NCBI RefSeq assembly: GCF_026410385.1
Contig: NZ_JAPMLT010000001.1
Location: forward strand, 372,001-436,000
DNA from: Tumebacillus lacus
Lineage (GTDB): Bacteria; Bacillota; Bacilli; Tumebacillales; Tumebacillaceae
Direction of reading: 5' to 3'
DNA length: 64,000 nt
Part shown: positions 26,091 to 34,118 of the stretch, in pieces
Position numbering within the stretch: the stretch's first letter is position 1
Layout of the letters: each line of letters starts with the position of its first letter
Translations under genes and position numbers: made by a program
Notes under the pieces: model-generated
Databases searched by the model: none
Told to the model about the DNA's origin: nothing
The model's input: the letters and a program-made list of their open reading frames with translations, nothing else

Positions 26091-26528
26091 ATGAAGAGGA
26101 CAACGATTGCACTGTCGGTCGTATGCGTTGTTTTGTTGCTGTTTTCCATGCAAACATACCGTCAGCATCAACAATTGAAAGATCAGATTGTGACGCTCCA
26201 GAGCATTCAGTTGGAGCAAGTCGCCCGTCACACGCAAAATTTGAGAGAAGTCGTTCAAAAACTGGCCGTAGCGACTGCTGTGGCCGAACGTGAAGGACTG
26301 CACGAGAAAGCTCTTCACGAAACGGCAGCCATCAAGTACACCTATGAAGCATACGCTGCGAGCGCGATTCCAGCCGGTACGAGAGTTTTGGAGCGAACAC
26401 ATGACGTCGCGGATCAGTTTCGGCAGGTCTGGACTTGGATCTCGGGAGACCTTGAGGAGAAAACCCCAACCGAACTGCATGAGATCGCAGAACGTTTGCA
26501 GACAGCAGAGGAGGTTTTTAAAAAGTAG
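26091..26528 (+). CDS. Small membrane-anchored hypothetical protein (145 aa)
   Basis: An N-terminal hydrophobic segment (IALSVVCVVLLLFSMQ) is followed by about 120 residues of Gln/Glu/Lys-rich helix with heptad-like spacing, likely a coiled coil facing outward. I do not recognise a family. A GGGGAAGAG-like ribosome binding site lies near the ATG. The gene sits between two terminators, so it is probably transcribed from a promoter near 26060-26085 that I cannot identify. The C-terminus ends in FKK just before the next terminator. Confidence 0.7.
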   Translation: MKRTTIALSVVCVVLLLFSMQTYRQHQQLKDQIVTLQSIQLEQVARHTQNLREVVQKLAVATAVAEREGLHEKALHETAAIKYTYEAYAASAIPAGTRVLERTHDVADQFRQVWTWISGDLEEKTPTELHEIAERLQTAEEVFKK

Positions 26529-26560
26529 AAAAGCCCGCCGGTTTGGCGGGTTTTCTTTGT
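26527..26560. terminator. Terminator after the 145-aa gene
   Basis: AAAAGCCCGCC and GGCGGGTTTTC form a stem followed by TTTG. It also lies 3' of the convergent gerC-type gene. Confidence 0.8.
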
Positions 26561-26601
26561 CCGGACTAAACGTCCGATAATATATATTATGTTAACTAAA
26601 A

Positions 26602-27756
26602 TCAATAGAAGCTGTTTAGCTTCATCTTGCCGGTGGAAACCAGTTTTACTTTTACCTCGATATTCTCCAACATTTGTTCATCCAGCGGGAGATCTCCACC
26701 TTTGGTCAGTTTTTTCCATAACTTTGGGTCTTTGCGATACAGTGTCTCTTCGAGCCCCAGCACGTCCGCTTGGATCGCCAGCCCTTCCCGGTAGAGGCCG
26801 CGGACTTCTTCTTCGACTTTTTTGGTCCCGAGTTTGATCAATTCTTTTTCGTCCACCGCCTGAATGCGTTCGATGACGGGGCCCGATGCTTTGATTTGTA
26901 AAGAAAATCGCGGTTTGCCGTCCACGATGCGGTATTTGATCTTGCATTTGGGCTTCAAGAGAGCCAGTACGCCGACAGGTCCTTTTTCGTTGCGCAGATA
27001 AACCGGGGCTCTTGAGGAGCCTTTCTGCACCCACCGCATGCCGATCAGTTTGACGCGGTCCAAGGAGCCTTTGTACTTTTTGTTCTTAACAAAAGCTGCT
27101 CCGTCGACTTCCATCACCGGATGTCCCTTTTCATTTGCCTTCCAACGCTCCGAGTTGACCCGCAGGAAAGGCACCGCCATCGTGCTCGCAGGCTCGTGCA
27201 AGTACTTGCCCAACTCACGGATCGTCAACGGCTTGATGAGCGAATATTGCCGGTATATATCTTTTGGGTTGATCAAACGGGTGTAAAAAGCGGATTGATT
27301 GAGAATCGGTTTGGCTGTCAACAGTTTTTCCAGTGATTCCTTTGTCGCATAAAACGACATCTCATGGCGAATCTCCGGATAGCGGTTGAACGAGTCGAAC
27401 ATCTCATCGTACTGCCCGGTTTTGAGCGCTGCTTCGCTGAGCACAACTCCTTTCACATGCGCCCATGAGATTCGTTGCTGTGACGACGGATAGAGGTTGT
27501 CTGTCGCAATGTCGATCGTGCTCCCGTAGCCGCGACCTACCCACACTTCCTCCGGCATGCGTGCGCCGCCCTCCTGCTTCCCCAGATTGGAGAAATTGAC
27601 GATTTGCGCGTAGGTCGTATACTCCCCGTCCTTGTAATCGAAACCGAGCGCATTGAGATAGATCATCTGTTCCAATTCTTTCGCGTCCCAACAACCGGTC
27701 ACCATCACAGACAATGCCAACACCAGTAGCCCGCCTCTGAGCAACCGCCCCCTCAT
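26602..27756 (-). CDS. Ger(x)C-family spore germination lipoprotein
   Basis: A 384-residue GerAC/GerKC-type protein. It opens with a lipoprotein signal, LALSVMVTGCWDAKELEQM, where Cys22 would be lipidated and WDAKELE matches the family's W-D/N-x-x-E-L/I start. The three-domain fold typical of GerC follows. It anchors the nutrient germinant receptor to the outer face of the inner spore membrane. It is the last gene of the operon and overlaps gerA by 4 bp (ATGA). Confidence 0.93.
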   Translation of the reverse strand: MRGRLLRGGLLVLALSVMVTGCWDAKELEQMIYLNALGFDYKDGEYTTYAQIVNFSNLGKQEGGARMPEEVWVGRGYGSTIDIATDNLYPSSQQRISWAHVKGVVLSEAALKTGQYDEMFDSFNRYPEIRHEMSFYATKESLEKLLTAKPILNQSAFYTRLINPKDIYRQYSLIKPLTIRELGKYLHEPASTMAVPFLRVNSERWKANEKGHPVMEVDGAAFVKNKKYKGSLDRVKLIGMRWVQKGSSRAPVYLRNEKGPVGVLALLKPKCKIKYRIVDGKPRFSLQIKASGPVIERIQAVDEKELIKLGTKKVEEEVRGLYREGLAIQADVLGLEETLYRKDPKLWKKLTKGGDLPLDEQMLENIEVKVKLVSTGKMKLNSFY

Positions 27757-29192
27757 CCCTCATCGCCCCCTGACGTTTCGTCTTTCAGACGCAAAAATTT
27801 GGCGCGTTTACGCAACTCGTGATACGGCAGGAACAAAGTAGCAGCGAACAGTTGGCGGAAGTTGCTGTAGTTGATCGAGGCGAGGTAATGGACTCCAAAG
27901 TATTCAATATTGGTCCAGCAGAGGATCAATCCGATAAACGACAGCACCACTCCGTACATCCCCAACAACGTGCTCACCAGCAAGAAAAACATCCGCAACA
28001 ACGATGCCGTGCCGGTCAACGAGTGATGCACCAGCGTGGAGGTGGCGACAAACGACATCGCGATGACGACCACCTGCCCGGGCGAAGCGAGGCCGGCGCG
28101 AATCGCCGCATCCCCGATGATCAAACCGCCGACAACAGACAGCGTCTGCCCCACCGCCTTGGGCATACGTGCCCCGGCTTCGCGAAACAGCTCAAACAAA
28201 AACAGCATGATGAAAGATTCAAATCCGGCTGGGAACGGCACCCCTTGCCGCGCCATCGTGACGGTGGCCAGCATCCGATACGGCAGTTGATCCTGATGAT
28301 AGACGACCAGCGCCGTCCAGAAGGCCGGCATAAAGAGTGCAAAGAACAGACCGACCAGCCGGATCATCCGCTCGGCCATCACATAGACGGACGCAAGGCG
28401 GTTGTCTTCCGCCGTCTTCAACAGATAGAGCAGTTCGACCGGGGCGATCATGCAGGTCGGATCTCCGTCCATCAGGATCAGGAAACGGCCATTGACCAAC
28501 GCATCGGCCGCAAAATCAGGACGACCGGTAAAAATGAAGGCTGGAAAAAAGCGATACGAGGAGGTGGCGACCGTTTTGCCCAGCGACTCGATGCTGGGAA
28601 GCAGATCGACGTCGACCTGCTTGATCCGATCCCGCACCTCGGCGATCACATCATCGCGCGTGATATCGGTCATATACAGCAACGCCACCTGGGTCTTGGA
28701 CCTTCTGCCGATGACAAACTGTTCATACGTCAACGTCGGCGTTCGCAGCCGTTTGCGGATCAATGCGATGTTGGTGTTCAGGTCTTCGATAAATCCGTCG
28801 CGCGGTCCGCGAACCGACACTTCGGTGTTCGTTTCTTCCACGTTTCGATTGGGTCGCTTGGACATGCCCAGAGTAAACAGCGCACCCGTCTGCTCATGAA
28901 AGAGGATCAGCGTGCCGCCGAACACCTCTTCGACAAGATACTCTTCGTTGAACTCCATCGGCACGGCCGACAACAACTGGGGAATCGTCTTAACCAACTG
29001 GCGTCCGCCGCCGGCACTCGCCGCGCGATACAACCGCGGAAGCACGATCTCGTCGATCCTTTCGATGTCACAGAGCGTCGTACAAAAGATCAGGAGAATC
29101 GTTTCCGCACTGCGCCCTTCACCAAATGCGACCGGGCGGATCACCACATCGGGACTCCGATCAAACAGCTTCCGGATGCTCGTTTCCCTCAT
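27753..29192 (-). CDS. GerA-family spore germination protein (A subunit)
   Basis: About 479 residues, in the usual range. The soluble N-terminal half has VRGPRDGFIEDLNTNIALIRKR, a GerAA hallmark, and RSKTQVALLYM. The C-terminal membrane half has five or six helices, including PAFWTALVVYHQDQLPY and RQGVPFPAGFES. The A subunit is a likely part of the ion channel opened by germinant. ATG at 29192 is chosen, with AAAGGAGGG about 12 nt upstream; GTG at 29201 is possible. Its start overlaps the end of the B-subunit gene by 32 bp. Confidence 0.93.
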   Translation of the reverse strand: MRETSIRKLFDRSPDVVIRPVAFGEGRSAETILLIFCTTLCDIERIDEIVLPRLYRAASAGGGRQLVKTIPQLLSAVPMEFNEEYLVEEVFGGTLILFHEQTGALFTLGMSKRPNRNVEETNTEVSVRGPRDGFIEDLNTNIALIRKRLRTPTLTYEQFVIGRRSKTQVALLYMTDITRDDVIAEVRDRIKQVDVDLLPSIESLGKTVATSSYRFFPAFIFTGRPDFAADALVNGRFLILMDGDPTCMIAPVELLYLLKTAEDNRLASVYVMAERMIRLVGLFFALFMPAFWTALVVYHQDQLPYRMLATVTMARQGVPFPAGFESFIMLFLFELFREAGARMPKAVGQTLSVVGGLIIGDAAIRAGLASPGQVVVIAMSFVATSTLVHHSLTGTASLLRMFFLLVSTLLGMYGVVLSFIGLILCWTNIEYFGVHYLASINYSNFRQLFAATLFLPYHELRKRAKFLRLKDETSGGDEG

Positions 29193-30294
29193 CGCCCTCA
29201 CGTCCCTCCTTTCGTTTTGCAAGCAGAGCAATCACTCCCAAAATCACCGACAGTCCGAGCAAGGTGTAAACTTTTAAAGGCAAGACCAACGTCTTCAACA
29301 GTCCAATAAACTGGATGTCATTCAGCGGCACGGCAAAAATCATCAGCAGCCCCGCGCCGAGGATTCCCAACGCCCACAGCCGTACCTTGCGTTTCTTCTG
29401 TTCGTGCAAACGATATAGTTCAAGAATCAAATACACATGCAGGGACAATCGCACGTACGCTCCGGTGATCCATTGAAAGATTGAAAGGAAGTCCACATGT
29501 TCGATATAATCGCCGATCTTCACCAACCGCCATTCCTCAAATGCCGGATATCGCATGTTGGCCGCGACCGATGGTCCAAATTCTACGATTGCACCGATGA
29601 GCGGTCCCACAGTCAGACCGAACATGAGCAGCGTAATCACCGTCATCCCCTTAAAAAGCGGAGCAGACCTGTCCAACCGGTGTTGCAACAGCACGATCCA
29701 GATGATCTCGAGAAATCCGGACAGCGCGTATTGTGTCCCTCGCACCACGGGGTGCCAGCCTTGCTCCAAAACGGGCAGAAGCATCGTGTAGTCTTTATAT
29801 GACATGTTCGCAGTCGCCACAAATATTCCAAAAAGAATGACGAACGGCAACAGCAACGACGCTGTCTTTCGCACCGAATAGATGCCGTGGTACGCGTTGT
29901 ACAAACACAAGCCCAAGATCGGAATCAGCAAGATCACTCTCGGCGTGTTCGTCAAATAGGTGTTGTTCGTCCAATAGATCAGATCAATAAGCGTAACAGC
30001 CGTCGGCAAGAACAATATCACCGTCATCCACGCGATCAACAGATAGGTGACGGGCCGTCCCACCGTTTGTTGCAGCCAGTCGCAGAGATGCTTTCCCTGC
30101 ATTTGGCGAATGATAAAGACCAACAAAACACTCCACAGAATGGTGAATCCAGTGGCACCGAGCGGCCCGGTCCACGAATCGCGCCCTGCCACTTCCAACA
30201 GAATGGGGATCAGCGTGACGTGGTTGAGCAATCCGGTCGACATCATGTACACCATCGATAATTGAAAGAAATTCAGTGAATTCTTGGGCTGCAC
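29161..30294 (-). CDS. GerB-family germination permease (B subunit)
   Basis: A 377-residue protein with about ten membrane helices, related to the amino acid-polyamine-organocation transporters. SLNFFQLSMVYMMSTGLLNH at the start and NTPRVILLIPILGLCLYNA are typical of endospore germination permeases. The B subunit binds the nutrient germinant. The start is GTG at 30294, with GGAGGAG 10 nt upstream. It is the first gene of the operon, giving the order B-A-C. A forespore (sigma-G) promoter would be expected, but I found no convincing match in the 100 bp upstream. Confidence 0.92.
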   Translation of the reverse strand: MQPKNSLNFFQLSMVYMMSTGLLNHVTLIPILLEVAGRDSWTGPLGATGFTILWSVLLVFIIRQMQGKHLCDWLQQTVGRPVTYLLIAWMTVILFLPTAVTLIDLIYWTNNTYLTNTPRVILLIPILGLCLYNAYHGIYSVRKTASLLLPFVILFGIFVATANMSYKDYTMLLPVLEQGWHPVVRGTQYALSGFLEIIWIVLLQHRLDRSAPLFKGMTVITLLMFGLTVGPLIGAIVEFGPSVAANMRYPAFEEWRLVKIGDYIEHVDFLSIFQWITGAYVRLSLHVYLILELYRLHEQKKRKVRLWALGILGAGLLMIFAVPLNDIQFIGLLKTLVLPLKVYTLLGLSVILGVIALLAKRKEGREGDEGNEHPEAV

Positions 30295-30406
30295 GTTCGT
30301 TCTTCTCCTCCGGATTCTGGACGTGTTTTTTCTTTCAACTTAGAGTCAGCAGAGCGCGGGGAATTTATACCAGAACGCCACCTTCGGACGGGATCTGGCT
30401 GGATAC

Positions 30407-30436
30407 AAAAAAAGAAGCACCTGAGTGCTTCTTTTT
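30407..30436. terminator. Bidirectional terminator between SRPBCC and germination genes
   Basis: AAAAAGAAGCAC-CTGA-GTGCTTCTTTTT, perfect stem with T runs on both strands. Confidence 0.88.
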
Positions 30437-30445
30437 GATGATCAA

Positions 30446-30844
30446 CTAAGCGGATTCCACAGCCAGACGCAGGCGTTGATCCAGGATCTCCTGCCAGCCG
30501 TGGTTCATGCGCTCTCGGTTTGCGGCCATCTCTTCCACCCAGCCGGAGTGCGTCAGCGTAACCTCGGTCTTGCCGTCAGCCTGCTCTTCGAGCTCGATGG
30601 TGATCAGCCATTGCGTGCCCCATGTGAACGCGAGCCGGGTCGGCGGCTCGACGACGGTGACTTCGCAGGACTGGTCGCCATACGGCGAATGAATGGTGAA
30701 CGTGTGACCCAGTACCGGTGCAATGTCATTTTTCATAAACCATGCGGACAGACCTTCCGATGTGGAAACGGCCTCCCAGACCTTTTGAATCGGCGCTGCG
30801 TATACGTATGTATGCCGGATGTCCGGCACGGTGCTGTGTTGCAT
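30446..30844 (-). CDS. SRPBCC (AHSA1-like) domain protein
   Basis: About 132 residues with the START/Bet v1-like fold of the AHSA1 family: IRHTYVYAAPIQKVWEAVST at the start, the central AWFMKNDI and PPTRLAFTWG, and the closing helix GWQEILDQRLRLAVE. These proteins bind hydrophobic ligands or, in Aha1, stimulate Hsp90; the bacterial members mostly have no assigned role. GGAGGTAG lies 5 nt before the ATG at 30844. A near-consensus sigma-A promoter precedes it, partly within the tail of the upstream chorismate-mutase-like gene. Confidence 0.85.
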   Translation of the reverse strand: MQHSTVPDIRHTYVYAAPIQKVWEAVSTSEGLSAWFMKNDIAPVLGHTFTIHSPYGDQSCEVTVVEPPTRLAFTWGTQWLITIELEEQADGKTEVTLTHSGWVEEMAANRERMNHGWQEILDQRLRLAVESA

Positions 30845-30911
30845 GTTGTCTACCTCCGTATCTTTTCCTAGAGAAGAGTTCGAATGCGAAACCTTTTGGT
30901 TTCCCGTCCAC

Positions 30912-30941
30912 ATTATAGGATACCGTTTGGTTACGTGTCAA
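30912..30941 (-). promoter_or_regulatory. Sigma-A promoter of the SRPBCC gene
   Basis: On the minus strand TTGACA (30936-30941), an 18-bp spacer and TATAAT (30912-30917). Both boxes are perfect. Confidence 0.8.
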
Positions 30942-31134
30942 GCTCCCCCAACCACCTCATCGCCCGGTAGATCCGTTCGGTGATCGGCGGGTCGATGCCG
31001 TTCCAGTCGGCCCGTCCTCTCACCCGCTGGATGATCTCCTCTTTGCGGTGTCGTTCGGCGATCAGGCGCACGTTCTGGTCATCGATGCGGTCGATACAAT
31101 CGTGAACTTCTTCTATACTGGCACATTCAAGCAC
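30931..31134 (-). CDS. Internally shortened chorismate mutase (AroQ)-like protein
   Basis: Sixty-seven residues. IEEVHDCIDRIDDQNVRLIAER matches helix 1 of PchB-type chorismate mutases and IIQRVRGRADWNGIDPPITERIYRAM matches their last helix. The middle, which in the family carries an active-site Lys/Arg and the QAARFK segment, is missing: an in-frame loss of roughly 20-25 residues. The enzyme is therefore probably inactive. The start is GTG at 31134, 3 nt after the preceding stop, with a weak AGGG. It may be a decaying gene at the end of the O-methyltransferase operon. Confidence 0.6.
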   Translation of the reverse strand: MLECASIEEVHDCIDRIDDQNVRLIAERHRKEEIIQRVRGRADWNGIDPPITERIYRAMRWLGELDT

Positions 31135-31137
31135 CGC

Positions 31138-31395
31138 TCATTCCCTATTTGTTTCATAAAGATAGACCGGATACGAAACCAGCCCTTGCACCACGCATCC
31201 GAACGCCTTCAATTCGGACAAGGCTTCGTCCATGAACGCGTCTTCGCCGGGTCGTTCCACATCGGGGATGAAGTAGCCCCGCGCGGCCCGAGAAATGCAA
31301 CTAGCGGCTCCACTCAGCATCTTCTCCTTCGTCCAAATTTGAGGACAAGGTGGTGACTCTGTGCGATGTATGAAAAGCGCGCACACGAGACTCAA
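31138..31395 (-). CDS. Hypothetical protein of 85 aa or less
   Basis: An open frame fitted exactly between the O-methyltransferase gene (4-nt TTGA overlap with its stop) and the chorismate-mutase-like gene. Residues 35-85 (GYFIPDVERPGEDAFMDEAL onwards, ending PVYLYETNRE) look protein-like, while the first 30 do not. An internal ATG at 31320 has GGAG close upstream. I do not recognise the family. It could be a real small gene or the remnant of a longer one, which would fit the damaged neighbour. Confidence 0.4.
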   Translation of the reverse strand: MSLVCALFIHRTESPPCPQIWTKEKMLSGAASCISRAARGYFIPDVERPGEDAFMDEALSELKAFGCVVQGLVSYPVYLYETNRE

Positions 31396-32033
31396 CTGAT
31401 CGAATCTTTTACTCTCGCTACGATCAATCCGTCGCCGGTCGTGACCATCATCGCTTCCAGGCGGGGATCGGCCGCGACAAGGTCGTTGAAGGCTCGCAGA
31501 TAGGTCGTTGATTCCTCTTGATTGGTCTCATCATGCACGCGCCCGCCCCAGAGGACGTTGTCGGCGGTGATCACGGCGCCTTTGTTGGCCAGTTTGATCG
31601 CCCATTCGAGGTAGTTGGCATAGTTGGCTTTGTCCGCGTCGATGAAGAAGAAATCAAATCGGCGCTCTTCCTGCTCCAAAGCTGCCAGATGGTCGAGCGC
31701 TTCCCCCACGCGGTATTCCACAACGTCACCATACCCGGCCTGTTTCAAATTTTCATGAGCAAAATCCGCATACTCCTGTTTGAGCTCCAGCGACACGAGT
31801 CGGCCGTCTGCAGGCAGTGCGCGAGCCAGGCAGATGCCGCTGTAACCGCCCAGTGCCCCGACTTCCAGCACGGTTTTGGCGCCGCTGATGCCGACAAGCA
31901 AACTGAGCAGGTTGCCCGTCTCCGGCGCAACGGAGATCGAGGGCATGTCACGGTCCTTGATCCCTTGTCGCACAGCCGTCAGCACGTCGTCTTCCTTCGC
32001 AAAACGTTCTTTGATATACGTGGTGGCGTTCAT
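31392..32033 (-). CDS. SAM-dependent O-methyltransferase (YrrM/caffeoyl-CoA OMT family)
   Basis: A 213-residue class I methyltransferase. SAM-binding motif I is VLEVGALGGYSGICLARALP, with LVSLELKQEYADFA after it. The metal-binding and catalytic region is FDFFFIDADKANYANYL, followed by VITADNVLWGGRV. Members methylate catechol-type hydroxyls or, in TrmR, wobble hydroxyuridine of tRNA. ATG at 32033. It heads a small operon with the two short genes downstream. Confidence 0.9.
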   Translation of the reverse strand: MNATTYIKERFAKEDDVLTAVRQGIKDRDMPSISVAPETGNLLSLLVGISGAKTVLEVGALGGYSGICLARALPADGRLVSLELKQEYADFAHENLKQAGYGDVVEYRVGEALDHLAALEQEERRFDFFFIDADKANYANYLEWAIKLANKGAVITADNVLWGGRVHDETNQEESTTYLRAFNDLVAADPRLEAMMVTTGDGLIVARVKDSIS

Positions 32034-32261
32034 TTCGTTTCCTCACTTTCGCAATTTTCTCATCAGCTTCCTATTCGAGCCCAGCCTCTATTAATCCTTG
32101 CAAAACTCATTCCTCTCGACTATTAAGTTCAAAGGACTATAGAACCAATACAGTTTACCTATATTTTTTCAGGTTTTAGGAAGGTTTTTGTCAAAGAATG
32201 GAGAAACTGTTCCTCTATTGAACATAAAAATAGCTAAATTTGATTGAAAGGTGATCGATCC

Positions 32262-33917
32262 GTGTCATTTCAACGGCTTGCCATCGGAACGATTCTTCTC
32301 GGTGCGCTACTCGTCAGTGTGGTGGCGGCCACCAACGCACAGCCAACGTTCGGGCTGGCCGACTCTTCCATTCTTTTGGTCTTAATCGCGTTTTATGCGT
32401 TTACCGAATTTTTCCCGCTGAAGCGGTTGCAGCACACGATCTCGCTGTCTTCCAGCGTCGAACTGCTGATCTTTCTCAAATTCGGTCTGATCCCGGTCGT
32501 GCTCATCTCCCAAGTGTTGATCTCTGTGTCGCGCTGGGCCAATGAGAAAAAGCTGGACCTGTGGAAGATCATGGCCAACGGCGGCATGTTTCTGGTGCTG
32601 AGCGGCGGCTCGGCTTCCGTGTTTTATTTGATGGGCGGATCACACAGCGCCGCTTTGTTTCATAATCTGCTGCCGCTTTTGACCTACATTCTCGCTCATT
32701 TTGTGCTCAACTACCTCTTGCTCTTCATCTTCTTGCGCAACTTGAGCGGCATCCGGCTCAAGGACTTTCTCTCCGATGCCAAATTTGATCTGATCTCCTC
32801 GTTGTTTGCGGCGAGCCTTGGGCTGCTGGTGATCCTCCTATACGAAGGGGACGGGCTGTACGGCCTGCTCGCGATCGGCATCCCGATGATCCTGTGCGTG
32901 TATGTCTTCAAGCTGTTCAACGACGTCTGGCGTTCCAACGCCCTGTTTCGCAATCTGGCGGCACTCACCGGTATCGTCTCCGGCGAACTGGCGGTGAGTG
33001 CGCTGTCCAGGCAAGTGACGCAGGAACTGCCAAAGTGGTTTCAAGCTGCGCACTGCGTCATCTTTATGCAGTCCAACTCGGACATCGTCCCTCTCTCGGT
33101 CTCCGCCGATTGTCCCGAGGATGCGGTGGCGGCGATGCGCGAGTATTTGATCCGCACGTCGGGCCCGAGCCGGATGCCCTATCTCGCCAAACGGCTGTCG
33201 GAAGAGCCGGAGTTTACACCGCTGTCGTATCGTGCGTTGCTGGTCACACCGTTCCTTACAGAGCCCGGTCAGTTCGGGTATTGCTGCCTGCTCTCGAACG
33301 AAAACGAATTTGACTCGACATCGCTGGACGCCACGGCGATTCTCGCCAACCAACTCGGTGTCTCCTACCGCAATGCCATGCGATACGAACATGTCGAGAA
33401 ACAAAGCTTGTACGACGAATTGACGCAACTCCCCAATCATCGCTTTTGCGAACGTCGCCTGCGCGAGGAAGTCGAACGGTTGCACGGTTCGGCACCGCTG
33501 TCCTTGCTGCTGATCGATCTCGATCATTTCAAGCAGATCAACGACCGCTACGGACATCTCGCGGGCAATACGGTGTTGCGCTCCTTGGCCCGCACATTTG
33601 AAAACTGCCTGCGAAACAATGACTTTGTGTCCCGCTACGGCGGTGAGGAGTTTATCGTCGTCCTGCCCGGCGCCGATAAAGAAATCGCCCTGACCATCGC
33701 TGAAAAGATCCGCGCTTCGGTCGCATCGAAAAAGATTACGGTGTCCGACATGGACAATGTCCTCTCACAGATCTCGCTGACAGTCTCCATCGGCGTGGCC
33801 ACGATCCCGGACGACACCGAAGATGAGCAACAACTGCTCCGCTTCGCCGACCGGGCGATGTACTACGGGGCCAAACAGGCCGGCCGCAATCGTGTCGCCG
33901 CCTATGAAATAGACTAA
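32262..33917 (+). CDS. Membrane diguanylate cyclase with GAF-like domain
   Basis: About 551 residues: seven or eight membrane helices (about 1-230), a GAF-like sensor region (about 240-385) and a GGDEF domain (about 390-551). The active site is GGEEF near residue 460, complete, and RNND five residues earlier is a product-inhibition I-site. It should make cyclic di-GMP from GTP; no EAL domain is present. GTG at 32262 is preferred, with AAAGGTG 8 nt upstream; the in-frame TTG at 32244 has none. It is monocistronic, with its own terminator. Confidence 0.92.
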   Translation: MSFQRLAIGTILLGALLVSVVAATNAQPTFGLADSSILLVLIAFYAFTEFFPLKRLQHTISLSSSVELLIFLKFGLIPVVLISQVLISVSRWANEKKLDLWKIMANGGMFLVLSGGSASVFYLMGGSHSAALFHNLLPLLTYILAHFVLNYLLLFIFLRNLSGIRLKDFLSDAKFDLISSLFAASLGLLVILLYEGDGLYGLLAIGIPMILCVYVFKLFNDVWRSNALFRNLAALTGIVSGELAVSALSRQVTQELPKWFQAAHCVIFMQSNSDIVPLSVSADCPEDAVAAMREYLIRTSGPSRMPYLAKRLSEEPEFTPLSYRALLVTPFLTEPGQFGYCCLLSNENEFDSTSLDATAILANQLGVSYRNAMRYEHVEKQSLYDELTQLPNHRFCERRLREEVERLHGSAPLSLLLIDLDHFKQINDRYGHLAGNTVLRSLARTFENCLRNNDFVSRYGGEEFIVVLPGADKEIALTIAEKIRASVASKKITVSDMDNVLSQISLTVSIGVATIPDDTEDEQQLLRFADRAMYYGAKQAGRNRVAAYEID

Positions 33918-33952
33918 AAACCGCTCCCGATACGATCAGGAGCGGTTTTTTC
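33916..33952 (+). terminator. Terminator after the GGDEF gene
   Basis: AAAAACCGCTCC and GGAGCGGTTTTTT form a perfect stem. It overlaps the 3' end of the small opposing frame at 33936-34055. Confidence 0.88.
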
Positions 33953-34055
33953 CTGCGAGGATGACTTGAAACAGGACCAAGACCAAAAAGAAAGCGCCGA
34001 CGAACTCCAGCATCGTCACCACAGTCCAGATCGCCGGATCGTTGATGTTGAACAA
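33936..34055 (-). CDS. Putative 39-residue single-pass membrane peptide
   Basis: A TTG-started frame giving MFNINDPAIWTVVTMLEFVG and then a hydrophobic helix ending in AGKNRS. A GGAGAGGGGG ribosome binding site lies about 8 nt upstream, but it also forms one arm of the MFS gene's terminator, so transcript read-through would be needed for expression. Codon use and the amphipathic start look gene-like. The tail overlaps the diguanylate cyclase terminator. Real gene or chance frame is unresolved. Confidence 0.4.
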   Translation of the reverse strand: MFNINDPAIWTVVTMLEFVGAFFLVLVLFQVILAGKNRS

Positions 34056-34061
34056 AAAAGA

Positions 34062-34115
34062 TCGCCCCCTCTCCTATCTTCGTATCAGATAGATATGCGA
34101 GGGGGCGTCTTTGCA
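34062..34115 (-). terminator. Terminator after the MFS gene
   Basis: On the minus strand GACGCCCCCTC and GAGGGGGCGATC form a long stem-loop, followed by TTTTTTG. Confidence 0.75.
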
Positions 34116-34118
34116 TGT

